This document shows, piece after piece, positions 41,122 through 54,286 of a stretch of 64,000 bases of DNA. The notes under the pieces were generated by a model that was given only the letters and a program-made list of their open reading frames with translations, was not told where the DNA came from and ran no database searches. Positions within the stretch are counted from its first letter, which is position 1, and each line of letters begins with the position of its first letter. The stretch is from Parapristionchus giblindavisi (taxonomy: Eukaryota; Nematoda; Chromadorea; Rhabditida; Diplogasteridae): NCBI GenBank assembly GCA_943737045.1, contig CALSFV010000652.1:682001-746000 (forward strand), read 5' to 3'. The translations under genes were made by a program, and so were the position numbers.

Positions 41122-44100
41122 AATTTATCTTTCGGTACTCTCTGTTTTTGGTACAAAACAGTTCGTTACAAGTCAAATTGTCAATGACACTCAGCAAGTG
41201 ATATAGTATGTGAAAGAGGAAAAAATTCTGAATGAGACACACTTCAGGTCATGTCGATCTGTAATATTTTACTGCTGCTATAATGATCGAAGTACAAAAG
41301 TAGCTTTTACTCTGATATGATCAAGATAACTTGAGAAATTTGAAAATGAAAATGAAACCTATCGTGCCATATACCAAATGAAAGAGCGAAAAATTCTGAA
41401 TAAGATAAACTATTTCAAAGTGGTCACTACGGCCAATATGTAAATTTATCTTTCAGTACTCTCTGTTTTTGGTACAAAACAGTTCGTTACAAGTCAAATT
41501 GGCAATGATACTCAGCGAGTGATATACTATGTGAAAGAGGAAAAAATTCTGAATGAGACACACTTCAGGTCATGTCGATCTGTAATATTTTACTGCTGCT
41601 ATAATGATCGAAGTACAAAAGTAGCTTTTACTCTGATATGATCAAGATAACTTGAGAAATTTGAAAATGAAAATGAAACCTATCGTGTCATATACCAAAT
41701 GAAAGAGCGAAAAATTCTGAATAAGATAAACTATTTCAAAGTGGTCAGTACGGCCAATATGTAAATTTATCTTTCAGTACTCTCTGTTTCTGGTACAAAA
41801 CAGTTCGTTACAAGTCAAATTGTCAATGAAACTCAGCGAGTGATATACTATGTGAAAGAGGAAAAAATTCTGAATGAGACACACTTCAGGTCATGTCGAT
41901 CTGTAATATTTTACTGCTGCTATAATGATCGAAGTACAAAAGTAGCTTTTACTCTGATATGATCAAGGTAACTTGAGAAATTTGAAAATGAATATGAAAC
42001 CTATCGTGTCATATACCAAATGAAAGAGCGAAAAATTCTGAATAAGGTGAACTATTTCAAAGTGGTCACTACGGCCAATATGTAAATTTATCTTTCAGTA
42101 CTCTCTGTTTTTGGTACAAAACAGTTCGTTACAAGTCAAATTGGCAATGATACTCAGCGAGTGATATACTATGTGAAAGAGGAAAAAATTCTGAATGAGA
42201 CACACTTCAGGCCATGTCGATCTGTAATATTTTACTGCTGCTATAATGATCGAAGTACAAAAGTAGCTTTTACTCTGATATGATCAAGATAACTTGAGAA
42301 ATGTGAAAATGAAAATGAAACCTATCGTGTCATATACCAAATGAAAGAGCGAAAAATTCTGAATAAAATAAACTATTTCAAAGTGGTCACTACGGCCAAT
42401 ATGTAAATTTATCTTTCAGTACTCTCTGTTTTTGGTACAAAACAGTTCGTTACAAGTCAAATTGGCAATGATACTCAGCGAGTGATATACTATGTGAAAG
42501 AGAAAAAAATTCTGAATGAGACACACTTCAGGTCATGTCAATCTGTAATATTTTACTGCTGCTATAATGATCGAAGTACAAAAGTAGCTTTTACTCTGAT
42601 ATGATCAAGATAACTTGAGAAATGTGAAAATGAAAATGAAACCTATCGTGTCATATACCAAATGAAAGAGCGAAAAATTCTGAATAAGATAAACTATTTC
42701 AAAGTGGTCACTACGGCCAATATGTAAATTTATCTTTCAGTACTCTCTGTTTTTGGTACAAAACAGTTCGTTACAAGTCAAATTGGCAATGATACTCAGC
42801 GAGTGATATACTATGTGAAAGAGAAAAAAATTCTGAATGAGACACACTTCAGGTCATGTCAATCTGTAATATTTTACTGCTGCTATAATGATCGAAGTAC
42901 AAAAGTAGCTTTTACTCTGATATGATCAAGATAACTTGAGAAATGTGAAAATGAAAATGAAACCTATCGTGTCATATACCAAATGAAAGAGCGAAAAATT
43001 CTGAATAAGATAAACTATTTCAATGTGGTCAGTACGGCCAATATGTAAATTTATCTTTCGGTACTCTCTGTTTTTGGTACAAAACAGTTCGTTACAAGTC
43101 AAATTGTCAATGACACTCAGCAAGTGATATAGTATGTGAAAGAGGAAAAAATTCTGAATGAGACACACTTCAGGTCATGTCGATCTGTAATATTTTACTG
43201 CTGCTATAATGATCGAAGTACAAAAGTAGCTTTTACTCTGATATGATCAAGATAACTTGAGAAATTTGAAAATGAAAATGAAACCTATCGTGCCATATAC
43301 CAAATGAAAGAGCGAAAAATTCTGAATAAGATAAACTATTTCAAAGTGGTCACTACGGCCAATATGTAAATTTATCTTTCAGTACTCTCTGTTTCTGGTA
43401 CAAAACAGTTCGTTACAAGTCAAATTGGCAATGATACTCAGCGAGTGATATACTATGTGAAAGAGGAAAAAATTCTGAATGAGACACACTTTAGGTCATG
43501 TCAATCTGTAATATTTTACTGCTGCTATAATGATCGAAGTACAAAAGTAGCTTTTACTCTGATATGATCAAGATAACTTGAGAAATTTGAAAATGAAAAT
43601 GAAACCTATCGTGTCATATACCAAATGAAAGAGCGAAAAATGCTGAATGAGATGGACTATTTCAAAGTGGTCAGTACGGCCAATATTTTTAAATTTATCT
43701 TTCAGTACTCTCTGTTTTTGGTACAAAACAGTTCGTTACAAGTCAAATTGGCAATGATACTCAGCGAGTGATATACTATGTGAAAGAGAAAAAAATTCTG
43801 AATGAGACACACTTCAGGTCATGTCAATCTGTAATATTTTACTGCTGCTATAATGATCGAAGTACAAAAGTAGCTTTTACTCTGATATGATCAAGATAAC
43901 TTGAGAAATGTGAAAATGAAAATGAAACCTATCGTGTCATATACCAAATGAAAGAGCGAAAAATTCTGAATAAGATAAACTATTTCAAAGTGGTCACTAC
44001 GGCCAATATGTAAATTTATCTTTCAGTACTCTCTGTTTTTGGTACAAAACAGTTCGTTACAAGTCAAATTGGCAATGATACTCAGCGAGTGATATACTAT

Positions 44101-44975
44101 GTGAAAGAGAAAAAAATTCTGAATGAGACACACTTCAGGTCATGTCAATCTGTAATATTTTACTGCTGCTATAATGATCGAAGTACAAAAGTAGCTTTTA
44201 CTCTGATATGATCAAGATAACTTGAGAAATGTGAAAATGAAAATGAAACCTATCGTGTCATATACCAAATGAAAGAGCGAAAAATTCTGAATAAGATAAA
44301 CTATTTCAATGTGGTCAGTACGGCCAATATGTAAATTTATCTTTCGGTACTCTCTGTTTTTGGTACAAAACAGTTCGTTACAAGTCAAATTGTCAATGAC
44401 ACTCAGCAAGTGATATAGTATGTGAAAGAGGAAAAAATTCTGAATGAGACACACTTCAGGTCATGTCGATCTGTAATATTTTACTGCTGCTATAATGATC
44501 GAAGTACAAAAGTAGCTTTTACTCTGATATGATCAAGATAACTTGAGAAATTTGAAAATGAAAATGAAACCTATCGTGCCATATACCAAATGAAAGAGCG
44601 AAAAATTCTGAATAAGATAAACTATTTCAAAGTGGTCACTACGGCCAATATGTAAATTTATCTTTCAGTACTCTCTGTTTCTGGTACAAAACAGTTCGTT
44701 ACAAGTCAAATTGGCAATGATACTCAGCGAGTGATATACTATGTGAAAGAGAAAAAAATTCTGAATGAGACACACTTCAGGTCATGTCAATCTGTAATAT
44801 TTTACTGCTGCTATAATGATCGAAGTACAAAAGTAGCTTTTACTCTGATATGATCAAGATAACTTGAGAAATGTGAAAATGAAAATGAAACCTATCGTGT
44901 CATATACCAAATGAAAGAGCGAAAAATTCTGAATAAGATAAACTATTTCAATGTGGTCAGTACGGCCAATATGTA
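41122..44975. repeat. 3854-bp super-unit 1 (hexamer + tetramer + dimer)
   Basis: Made of a 1926-bp hexamer (41122-43047: type A; B; type C; CAGGCCATG; two AGAGAAAAAAATTC copies), a 1286-bp tetramer (43048-44333) and a 642-bp dimer (44334-44975). The dimer is a type A copy followed by a hybrid (44655) that starts like the 323-bp monomer (TTTCTGG) and then switches to the AGAGAAAAAAATTC type, as if two monomers of a tetramer had been deleted. The next super-unit starts exactly 3854 bp on. Confidence 0.9.
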
Positions 44976-47900
44976 AATTTATCTTTCGGTACTCTCTGTT
45001 TTTGGTACAAAACAGTTCGTTACAAGTCAAATTGTCAATGACACTCAGCAAGTGATATAGTATGTGAAAGAGGAAAAAATTCTGAATGAGACACACTTCA
45101 GGTCATGTCGATCTGTAATATTTTACTGCTGCTATAATGATCGAAGTACAAAAGTAGCTTTTACTCTGATATGATCAAGATAACTTGAGAAATTTGAAAA
45201 TGAAAATGAAACCTATCGTGCCATATACCAAATGAAAGAGCGAAAAATTCTGAATAAGATAAACTATTTCAAAGTGGTCACTACGGCCAATATGTAAATT
45301 TATCTTTCAGTACTCTCTGTTTTTGGTACAAAACAGTTCGTTACAAGTCAAATTGGCAATGATACTCAGCGAGTGATATACTATGTGAAAGAGGAAAAAA
45401 TTCTGAATGAGACACACTTCAGGTCATGTCGATCTGTAATATTTTACTGCTGCTATAATGATCGAAGTACAAAAGTAGCTTTTACTCTGATATGATCAAG
45501 ATAACTTGAGAAATTTGAAAATGAAAATGAAACCTATCGTGTCATATACCAAATGAAAGAGCGAAAAATTCTGAATAAGATAAACTATTTCAAAGTGGTC
45601 AGTACGGCCAATATGTAAATTTATCTTTCAGTACTCTCTGTTTCTGGTACAAAACAGTTCGTTACAAGTCAAATTGTCAATGAAACTCAGCGAGTGATAT
45701 ACTATGTGAAAGAGGAAAAAATTCTGAATGAGACACACTTCAGGTCATGTCGATCTGTAATATTTTACTGCTGCTATAATGATCGAAGTACAAAAGTAGC
45801 TTTTACTCTGATATGATCAAGGTAACTTGAGAAATTTGAAAATGAATATGAAACCTATCGTGTCATATACCAAATGAAAGAGCGAAAAATTCTGAATAAG
45901 GTGAACTATTTCAAAGTGGTCACTACGGCCAATATGTAAATTTATCTTTCAGTACTCTCTGTTTTTGGTACAAAACAGTTCGTTACAAGTCAAATTGGCA
46001 ATGATACTCAGCGAGTGATATACTATGTGAAAGAGGAAAAAATTCTGAATGAGACACACTTCAGGCCATGTCGATCTGTAATATTTTACTGCTGCTATAA
46101 TGATCGAAGTACAAAAGTAGCTTTTACTCTGATATGATCAAGATAACTTGAGAAATGTGAAAATGAAAATGAAACCTATCGTGTCATATACCAAATGAAA
46201 GAGCGAAAAATTCTGAATAAAATAAACTATTTCAAAGTGGTCACTACGGCCAATATGTAAATTTATCTTTCAGTACTCTCTGTTTTTGGTACAAAACAGT
46301 TCGTTACAAGTCAAATTGGCAATGATACTCAGCGAGTGATATACTATGTGAAAGAGAAAAAAATTCTGAATGAGACACACTTCAGGTCATGTCAATCTGT
46401 AATATTTTACTGCTGCTATAATGATCGAAGTACAAAAGTAGCTTTTACTCTGATATGATCAAGATAACTTGAGAAATGTGAAAATGAAAATGAAACCTAT
46501 CGTGTCATATACCAAATGAAAGAGCGAAAAATTCTGAATAAGATAAACTATTTCAAAGTGGTCACTACGGCCAATATGTAAATTTATCTTTCAGTACTCT
46601 CTGTTTTTGGTACAAAACAGTTCGTTACAAGTCAAATTGGCAATGATACTCAGCGAGTGATATACTATGTGAAAGAGAAAAAAATTCTGAATGAGACACA
46701 CTTCAGGTCATGTCAATCTGTAATATTTTACTGCTGCTATAATGATCGAAGTACAAAAGTAGCTTTTACTCTGATATGATCAAGATAACTTGAGAAATGT
46801 GAAAATGAAAATGAAACCTATCGTGTCATATACCAAATGAAAGAGCGAAAAATTCTGAATAAGATAAACTATTTCAATGTGGTCAGTACGGCCAATATGT
46901 AAATTTATCTTTCGGTACTCTCTGTTTTTGGTACAAAACAGTTCGTTACAAGTCAAATTGTCAATGACACTCAGCAAGTGATATAGTATGTGAAAGAGGA
47001 AAAAATTCTGAATGAGACACACTTCAGGTCATGTCGATCTGTAATATTTTACTGCTGCTATAATGATCGAAGTACAAAAGTAGCTTTTACTCTGATATGA
47101 TCAAGATAACTTGAGAAATTTGAAAATGAAAATGAAACCTATCGTGCCATATACCAAATGAAAGAGCGAAAAATTCTGAATAAGATAAACTATTTCAAAG
47201 TGGTCACTACGGCCAATATGTAAATTTATCTTTCAGTACTCTCTGTTTCTGGTACAAAACAGTTCGTTACAAGTCAAATTGGCAATGATACTCAGCGAGT
47301 GATATACTATGTGAAAGAGGAAAAAATTCTGAATGAGACACACTTTAGGTCATGTCAATCTGTAATATTTTACTGCTGCTATAATGATCGAAGTACAAAA
47401 GTAGCTTTTACTCTGATATGATCAAGATAACTTGAGAAATTTGAAAATGAAAATGAAACCTATCGTGTCATATACCAAATGAAAGAGCGAAAAATGCTGA
47501 ATGAGATGGACTATTTCAAAGTGGTCAGTACGGCCAATATTTTTAAATTTATCTTTCAGTACTCTCTGTTTTTGGTACAAAACAGTTCGTTACAAGTCAA
47601 ATTGGCAATGATACTCAGCGAGTGATATACTATGTGAAAGAGAAAAAAATTCTGAATGAGACACACTTCAGGTCATGTCAATCTGTAATATTTTACTGCT
47701 GCTATAATGATCGAAGTACAAAAGTAGCTTTTACTCTGATATGATCAAGATAACTTGAGAAATGTGAAAATGAAAATGAAACCTATCGTGTCATATACCA
47801 AATGAAAGAGCGAAAAATTCTGAATAAGATAAACTATTTCAAAGTGGTCACTACGGCCAATATGTAAATTTATCTTTCAGTACTCTCTGTTTTTGGTACA

Positions 47901-48187
47901 AAACAGTTCGTTACAAGTCAAATTGGCAATGATACTCAGCGAGTGATATACTATGTGAAAGAGAAAAAAATTCTGAATGAGACACACTTCAGGTCATGTC
48001 AATCTGTAATATTTTACTGCTGCTATAATGATCGAAGTACAAAAGTAGCTTTTACTCTGATATGATCAAGATAACTTGAGAAATGTGAAAATGAAAATGA
48101 AACCTATCGTGTCATATACCAAATGAAAGAGCGAAAAATTCTGAATAAGATAAACTATTTCAATGTGGTCAGTACGGCCAATATGTA
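44976..48187. repeat. Super-unit 2: hexamer + tetramer (3212 bp)
   Basis: The hexamer at 44976-46901 and tetramer at 46902-48187 repeat those at 41122-44333 in the same order and with the same lengths (1926 and 1286 bp). I saw no systematic differences between the two when reading them side by side. In place of the 642-bp dimer of super-unit 1, a 963-bp derivative follows. Confidence 0.9.
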
Positions 48188-49150
48188 AATTTATCTTTCG
48201 GTACTCTCTGTTTTTGGTACAAAACAGTTCGTTACAAGTCAAATTGTCAATGACACTCAGCAAGTGATATAGTATGTGAAAGAGGAAAAAATTCTGAATG
48301 AGACACACTTCAGGTCATGTCGATCTGTAATATTTTACTGCTGCTATAATGATCGAAGTACAAAAGTAGCTTTTACTCTGATATGATCAAGATAACTTGA
48401 GAAATTTGAAAATGAAAATGAAACCTATCGTGCCATATACCAAATGAAAGAGCGAAAAATTCTGAATAAGATAAACTATTTCAAAGTGGTCACTACGGCC
48501 AATATGTAAATTTATCTTTCAGTACTCTCTGTTTCTGGTACAAAACAGTTCGTTACAAGTCAAATTGGCAATGATACTCAGCGAGTGATATACTATGTGA
48601 AAGAGGAAAAAATTCTGAATGAGACACACTTTAGGTCATGTCAATCTGTAATATTTTACTGCTGCTATAATGATCGAAGTACAAAAGTAGCTTTTACTCT
48701 GATATGATCAAGATAACTTGAGAAATTTGAAAATGAAAATGAAACCTATCGTGTCATATACCAAATGAAAGAGCGAAAAATGCTGAATGAGATGGACTAT
48801 TTCAAAGTGGTCACTACGGCCAATATGTAAATTTATCTTTCAGTACTCTCTGTTTTTGGTACAAAACAGTTCGTTACAAGTCAAATTGGCAATGATACTC
48901 AGCGAGTGATATACTATGTGAAAGAGAAAAAAATTCTGAATGAGACACACTTCAGGTCATGTCAATCTGTAATATTTTACTGCTGCTATAATGATCGAAG
49001 TACAAAAGTAGCTTTTACTCTGATATGATCAAGATAACTTGAGAAATGTGAAAATGAAAATGAAACCTATCGTGTCATATACCAAATGAAAGAGCGAAAA
49101 ATTCTGAATAAGATAAACTATTTCAATGTGGTCAGTACGGCCAATATGTA
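48188..49150. repeat. 963-bp deletion derivative of the tetramer
   Basis: Type A (48188), then a copy (48509-48829) carrying the tetramer markers TTTCTGG, CACTTTAGG and ATGCTGAATGAGATGGAC, but then switching to GTCACTACGGCCAATATG with no TTTTT. It is therefore 321 bp and not 323. An AGAGAAAAAAATTC copy (48830) follows. The switch lies between about 48802 and 48813 and fits loss of one monomer by exchange between adjacent copies. Confidence 0.88.
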
Positions 49151-52100
49151 AATTTATCTTTCGGTACTCTCTGTTTTTGGTACAAAACAGTTCGTTACAA
49201 GTCAAATTGTCAATGACACTCAGCAAGTGATATAGTATGTGAAAGAGGAAAAAATTCTGAATGAGACACACTTCAGGTCATGTCGATCTGTAATATTTTA
49301 CTGCTGCTATAATGATCGAAGTACAAAAGTAGCTTTTACTCTGATATGATCAAGATAACTTGAGAAATTTGAAAATGAAAATGAAACCTATCGTGCCATA
49401 TACCAAATGAAAGAGCGAAAAATTCTGAATAAGATAAACTATTTCAAAGTGGTCACTACGGCCAATATGTAAATTTATCTTTCAGTACTCTCTGTTTTTG
49501 GTACAAAACAGTTCGTTACAAGTCAAATTGGCAATGATACTCAGCGAGTGATATACTATGTGAAAGAGGAAAAAATTCTGAATGAGACACACTTCAGGTC
49601 ATGTCGATCTGTAATATTTTACTGCTGCTATAATGATCGAAGTACAAAAGTAGCTTTTACTCTGATATGATCAAGATAACTTGAGAAATTTGAAAATGAA
49701 AATGAAACCTATCGTGTCATATACCAAATGAAAGAGCGAAAAATTCTGAATAAGATAAACTATTTCAAAGTGGTCAGTACGGCCAATATGTAAATTTATC
49801 TTTCAGTACTCTCTGTTTCTGGTACAAAACAGTTCGTTACAAGTCAAATTGTCAATGAAACTCAGCGAGTGATATACTATGTGAAAGAGGAAAAAATTCT
49901 GAATGAGACACACTTCAGGTCATGTCGATCTGTAATATTTTACTGCTGCTATAATGATCGAAGTACAAAAGTAGCTTTTACTCTGATATGATCAAGGTAA
50001 CTTGAGAAATTTGAAAATGAATATGAAACCTATCGTGTCATATACCAAATGAAAGAGCGAAAAATTCTGAATAAGGTGAACTATTTCAAAGTGGTCACTA
50101 CGGCCAATATGTAAATTTATCTTTCAGTACTCTCTGTTTTTGGTACAAAACAGTTCGTTACAAGTCAAATTGGCAATGATACTCAGCGAGTGATATACTA
50201 TGTGAAAGAGGAAAAAATTCTGAATGAGACACACTTCAGGCAATGTCGATCTGTAATATTTTACTGCTGCTATAATGATCGAAGTACAAAAGTAGCTTTT
50301 ACTCTGATATGATCAAGATAACTTGAGAAATTTGAAAATGAAAATGAAACCTATCGTGCCATATACCAAATGAAAGAGCGAAAAATTCTGAATAAGATAA
50401 ACTATTTCAAAGTGGTCACTACGGCCAATATGTAAATTTATCTTTCAGTACTCTCTGTTTTTGGTACAAAACAGTTCTTTACAAGTCAAATTGGCAATGA
50501 TACTCAGCGAGTGATATACTATGTGAAAGAGGAAAAAATTCTGAATGAGACACACTTCAGGTCATGTCGATCTGTAATATTTTACTGCTGCTATAATGAT
50601 CGAAGTACAAAAGTAGCTTTTACTCTGATATGATCAAGATAACTTGAGAAATTTGAAAATGAAAATGAAACCTATCGTGTCATATACCAAATGAAAGAGC
50701 GAAAAATTCTGAATAAGATAAACTATTTCAAAGTGGTCAGTACGGCCAATATGTAAATTTATCTTTCAGTACTCTCTGTTTCTGGTACAAAACAGTTCGT
50801 TACAAGTCAAATTGTCAATGAAACTCAGCGAGTGATATACTATGTGAAAGAGGAAAAAATTCTGAATGAGACACACTTCAGGTCATGTCGATCTGTAATA
50901 TTTTACTGCTGCTATAATGATCGAAGTACAAAAGTAGCTTTTACTCTGATATGATCAAGGTAACTTGAGAAATTTGAAAATGAATATGAAACCTATCGTG
51001 TCATATACCAAATGAAAGAGCGAAAAATTCTGAATAAGGTGAACTATTTCAAAGTGGTCACTACGGCCAATATGTAAATTTATCTTTCAGTACTCTCTGT
51101 TTTTGGTACAAAACAGTTCGTTACAAGTTAAATTGGCAATGATACTCAGCGAGTGATATACTATGTGAAAGAGGAAAAAATTCTGAATGAGACACACTTC
51201 AGGCCATGTCGATCTGTAATATTTTACTGCTGCTATAATGATCGAAGTACAAAAGTAGCTTTTACTCTGATATGATCAAGATAACTTGACAAATTTGAAA
51301 ATGAATATGAAACCTATCGTGTCATATACCAAATGAAAGAGCGAAAAATTCTGAATAAGATAAACTATTTCAAAGTGGTCAGTACGGCCAATATGTAAAT
51401 TTATCTTTCAGTACTCTCTGTTTTTGGTACAAAACAGTTCGTTACAAGTCAAATTGGCAATGATACTCAGCGAGTGATATACTATGTGAAAGAGGAAAAA
51501 ATTCTGAATGAGACACACTTCAGGCCATGTCGATCTGTAATATTTTACTGCTGCTATAATGATCGAAGTACAAAAGTAGCTTTTACTCTGATATGATCAA
51601 GATAACTTGACAAATTTGAAAATGAATATGAAACCTATCGTGTCATATACCAAATGAAAGAGCGAAAAATTCTGAATAAGATAAACTATTTCAAAGTGGT
51701 CAGTACGGCCAATATGTAAATTTATCTTTCAGTACTCTCTGTTTTTGGTACAAAACAGTTCGTTACAAGTCAAATTGGCAATGATACTCAGCGAGTGATA
51801 TACTATGTGAAAGAGGAAAAAATTCTGAATGAGACACACTTCAGGCCATGTCGATCTGTAATATTTTACTGCTGCTATAATGATCGAAGTACAAAAGTAG
51901 CTTTTACTCTGATATGATCAAGATAACTTGACAAATTTGAAAATGAATATGAAACCTATCGTGTCATATACCAAATGAAAGAGCGAAAAATTCTGAATAA
52001 GATAAACTATTTCAAAGTGGTCAGTACGGCCAATATGTAAATTTATCTTTCGGTACTCTCTGTTTTTGGTACAAAACAGTTCGTTACAAGTCAAATTGTC

Positions 52101-52360
52101 AATGACACTCAGCAAGTGATATAGTATGTGAAAGAGGAAAAAATTCTGAATGAGACACACTTCAGGTCATGTCGATCTGTAATATTTTACTGCTGCTATA
52201 ATGATCGAAGTACAAAAGTAGCTTTTACTCTGATATGATCAAGATAACTTGAGAAATTTGAAAATGAATATGAAACCTATCGTGTCATATACCAAATGAA
52301 AGAGCGAAAAATTCTGAATAAGATGAACTATTTCAAAGTGGCAAGTACGGCCAATATGTA
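49151..52360. repeat. Segment E2, second copy of 23460-27632
   Basis: Type A, B, then trimer 49793-50755, a second trimer start at 50756 (type C) and 51077 (ACAAGTTAAATTGG, CAGGCCATG). Three CTTGACAAATTTG junctions (near 51287, 51608 and 51929) follow, then closing type A at 52040. Compared with 23460-27632 it lacks one 963-bp trimer. CAGGCAATG near 50237 replaces CAGGCCATG in one copy. The junction near 51918 reads ATCAAGAT where E1 has ATCATGAT at 27190. Confidence 0.9.
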
Positions 52361-53965
52361 AATTTATCTTTCAGTACTCTCTGTTTTTGGTACAAAACAG
52401 TTCGTTACAAGTCAAATTGGCAATGATACTCAGCGAGTGATATACTATGTGAAAGAGGAAAAAATTCTGAATGAGACACACTTCAGGTCATGTCAATCTG
52501 TAATATTTTACTGCTGCTATAATGATCGAAGTACAAAAGTAGCTTTTACTCTGATATGATCAAGATAACTTGAGAAATTTGAAAATGAATATGAAACCTA
52601 TCGTGCCATATACCAAATGAAAGAGCGAAATATTCTGAATAAGATAAACTATTTCAAAGTGGTCACTACGGCCAATATGTAAATTTATCTTTCAGTACTC
52701 TCTGTTTTTGGTACAAAACAGTTCGTTACAAGTCAAATTGGCAATGATACTCAGCGAGTGATATACTATGTGAAAGAGGAAAAAATTCTGAATGAGACAC
52801 ACTTCAGTTCATGTCGATCTGTAATATTTTACTGCTGCTATAATGATCGAAGTACAAAAGTAGCTTTTACTCTGATATGATCAAGATAACTTGAGAAATT
52901 TGAAAATGAATATGAAACCTATCGTGTCATATACCAAATGAAAGAGCGAAAAATTCTGAATAAGATGAACTATTTCAAAGTGGCAAGTACGGCCAATATG
53001 TAAATTTATCTTTCAGTACTCTCTGTTTTTGGTACAAAACAGTTCGTTACAAGTCAAATTGGCAATGATACTCAGCGAGTGATATACTATGTGAAAGAGG
53101 AAAAAATTCTGAATGAGACACACTTCAGGTCATGTCAATCTGTAATATTTTACTGCTGCTATAATGATCGAAGTACAAAAGTAGCTTTTACTCTGATATG
53201 ATCAAGATAACTTGAGAAATTTGAAAATGAAAATGAAACCTATCGTGTCATATACCAAATGAAAGAGCGAAAAATTCTGAATAAGATAAACTATTTCAAA
53301 GTGGTCACTACGGCCAATATGTAAATTTATCTTTCAGTACTCTCTGTTTTTGGTACAAAACAGTTCTTTACAACTCAAATTGTCAATGATACTCAGCGAG
53401 TGATATACTATGTGAAAGAGGAAAAAATTCTGAATGAGACACACTTCAGGTCATGTCGATCTGTAATATTTTACTGCTGCTATAATGATCGAAGTACAAA
53501 AGTAACTTCTACTCTGATATGATCAAGATAACTTGAGAAATGTGAAAATGAAAATGAAACCTATCGTGTCATATACCAAATGAAAGAGCGAAAAATTCTG
53601 AATGAGATGAACTATTTCAAAGTGGTCAGTACGGCCAATATGTAAATTTATCTTTCAGTACTCTCTGTTTCTGGTACAAAACAGTTCGTTACAACTCAAA
53701 TTGTCAATGATACTCAGCGAGTGATATACTATGTGAAAGAGGAAAAAATTCTGAATGAGACACACTTCAGGTCATGTCGATCTGTAATATTTTACTGCTG
53801 CTATAATGATCGAAGTACAAAAGTAACTTCTACTCTGATATGATCAAGATAACTTGAGAAATGTGAAAATGAAAATGAAACCTATCGTGTCATATACCAA
53901 ATGAAAGAGCGAAAAATTCTGAATAAGATAAACTTTTTCAATGTGGTCAGTACGGCCAATATGTA
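52361..53965. repeat. Five B monomers related to 28275-30842
   Basis: Copies at 52361 and 53003 have CAATCTG; 52682 has CAGTTCATG and the GAATATG/GTGGCAAGTAC ending. 53324 is the same GTTCTTTACAACTC hybrid with GTAACTTCTACTC as at 30522, and 53645 repeats GTAACTTCTACTC with TTTCTGG. GTAACTTCTACTC is thus seen at three places only (near 30701, 53503 and 53823). Confidence 0.82.
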
Positions 53966-54286
53966 AATTTATCTTTCGGTACTCTCTGTTTTTGGTACAA
54001 AACAGTTCGTTACAAGTCAAATTGTAAATGACACTCAGCAAGTGATATAGTATGTGAAAGAGGAAAAAATTCTGAATGAGACACACTTCAGGTCATGTCG
54101 ATCTATAATATTTTACTGCTGCTATAATGATCGAAGTACAAAAGTAGCTTTTACTCTGATATGATCAAGATAACTTGAGAAATGTGAAAATGAAAATGAA
54201 ACCTATCGTGTCATATACCAAATGAAAGAGCGAAAATTTCTGAATAAGATAAACTATTTCAAAGTGGTCAGTACGGCCAATATGTA
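53966..54286. repeat. Isolated A' monomer
   Basis: Carries TTCGGTAC, GTAAATGACACTCAGCAAG, CTATAAT and the late GAAAATTTCTG, like the A' copies of the D segments. The monomer before it ends with the private AACTTTTTCAATG near 53932. It leads into a 323-bp copy, an A'-to-tetramer junction not seen elsewhere. Confidence 0.85.
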
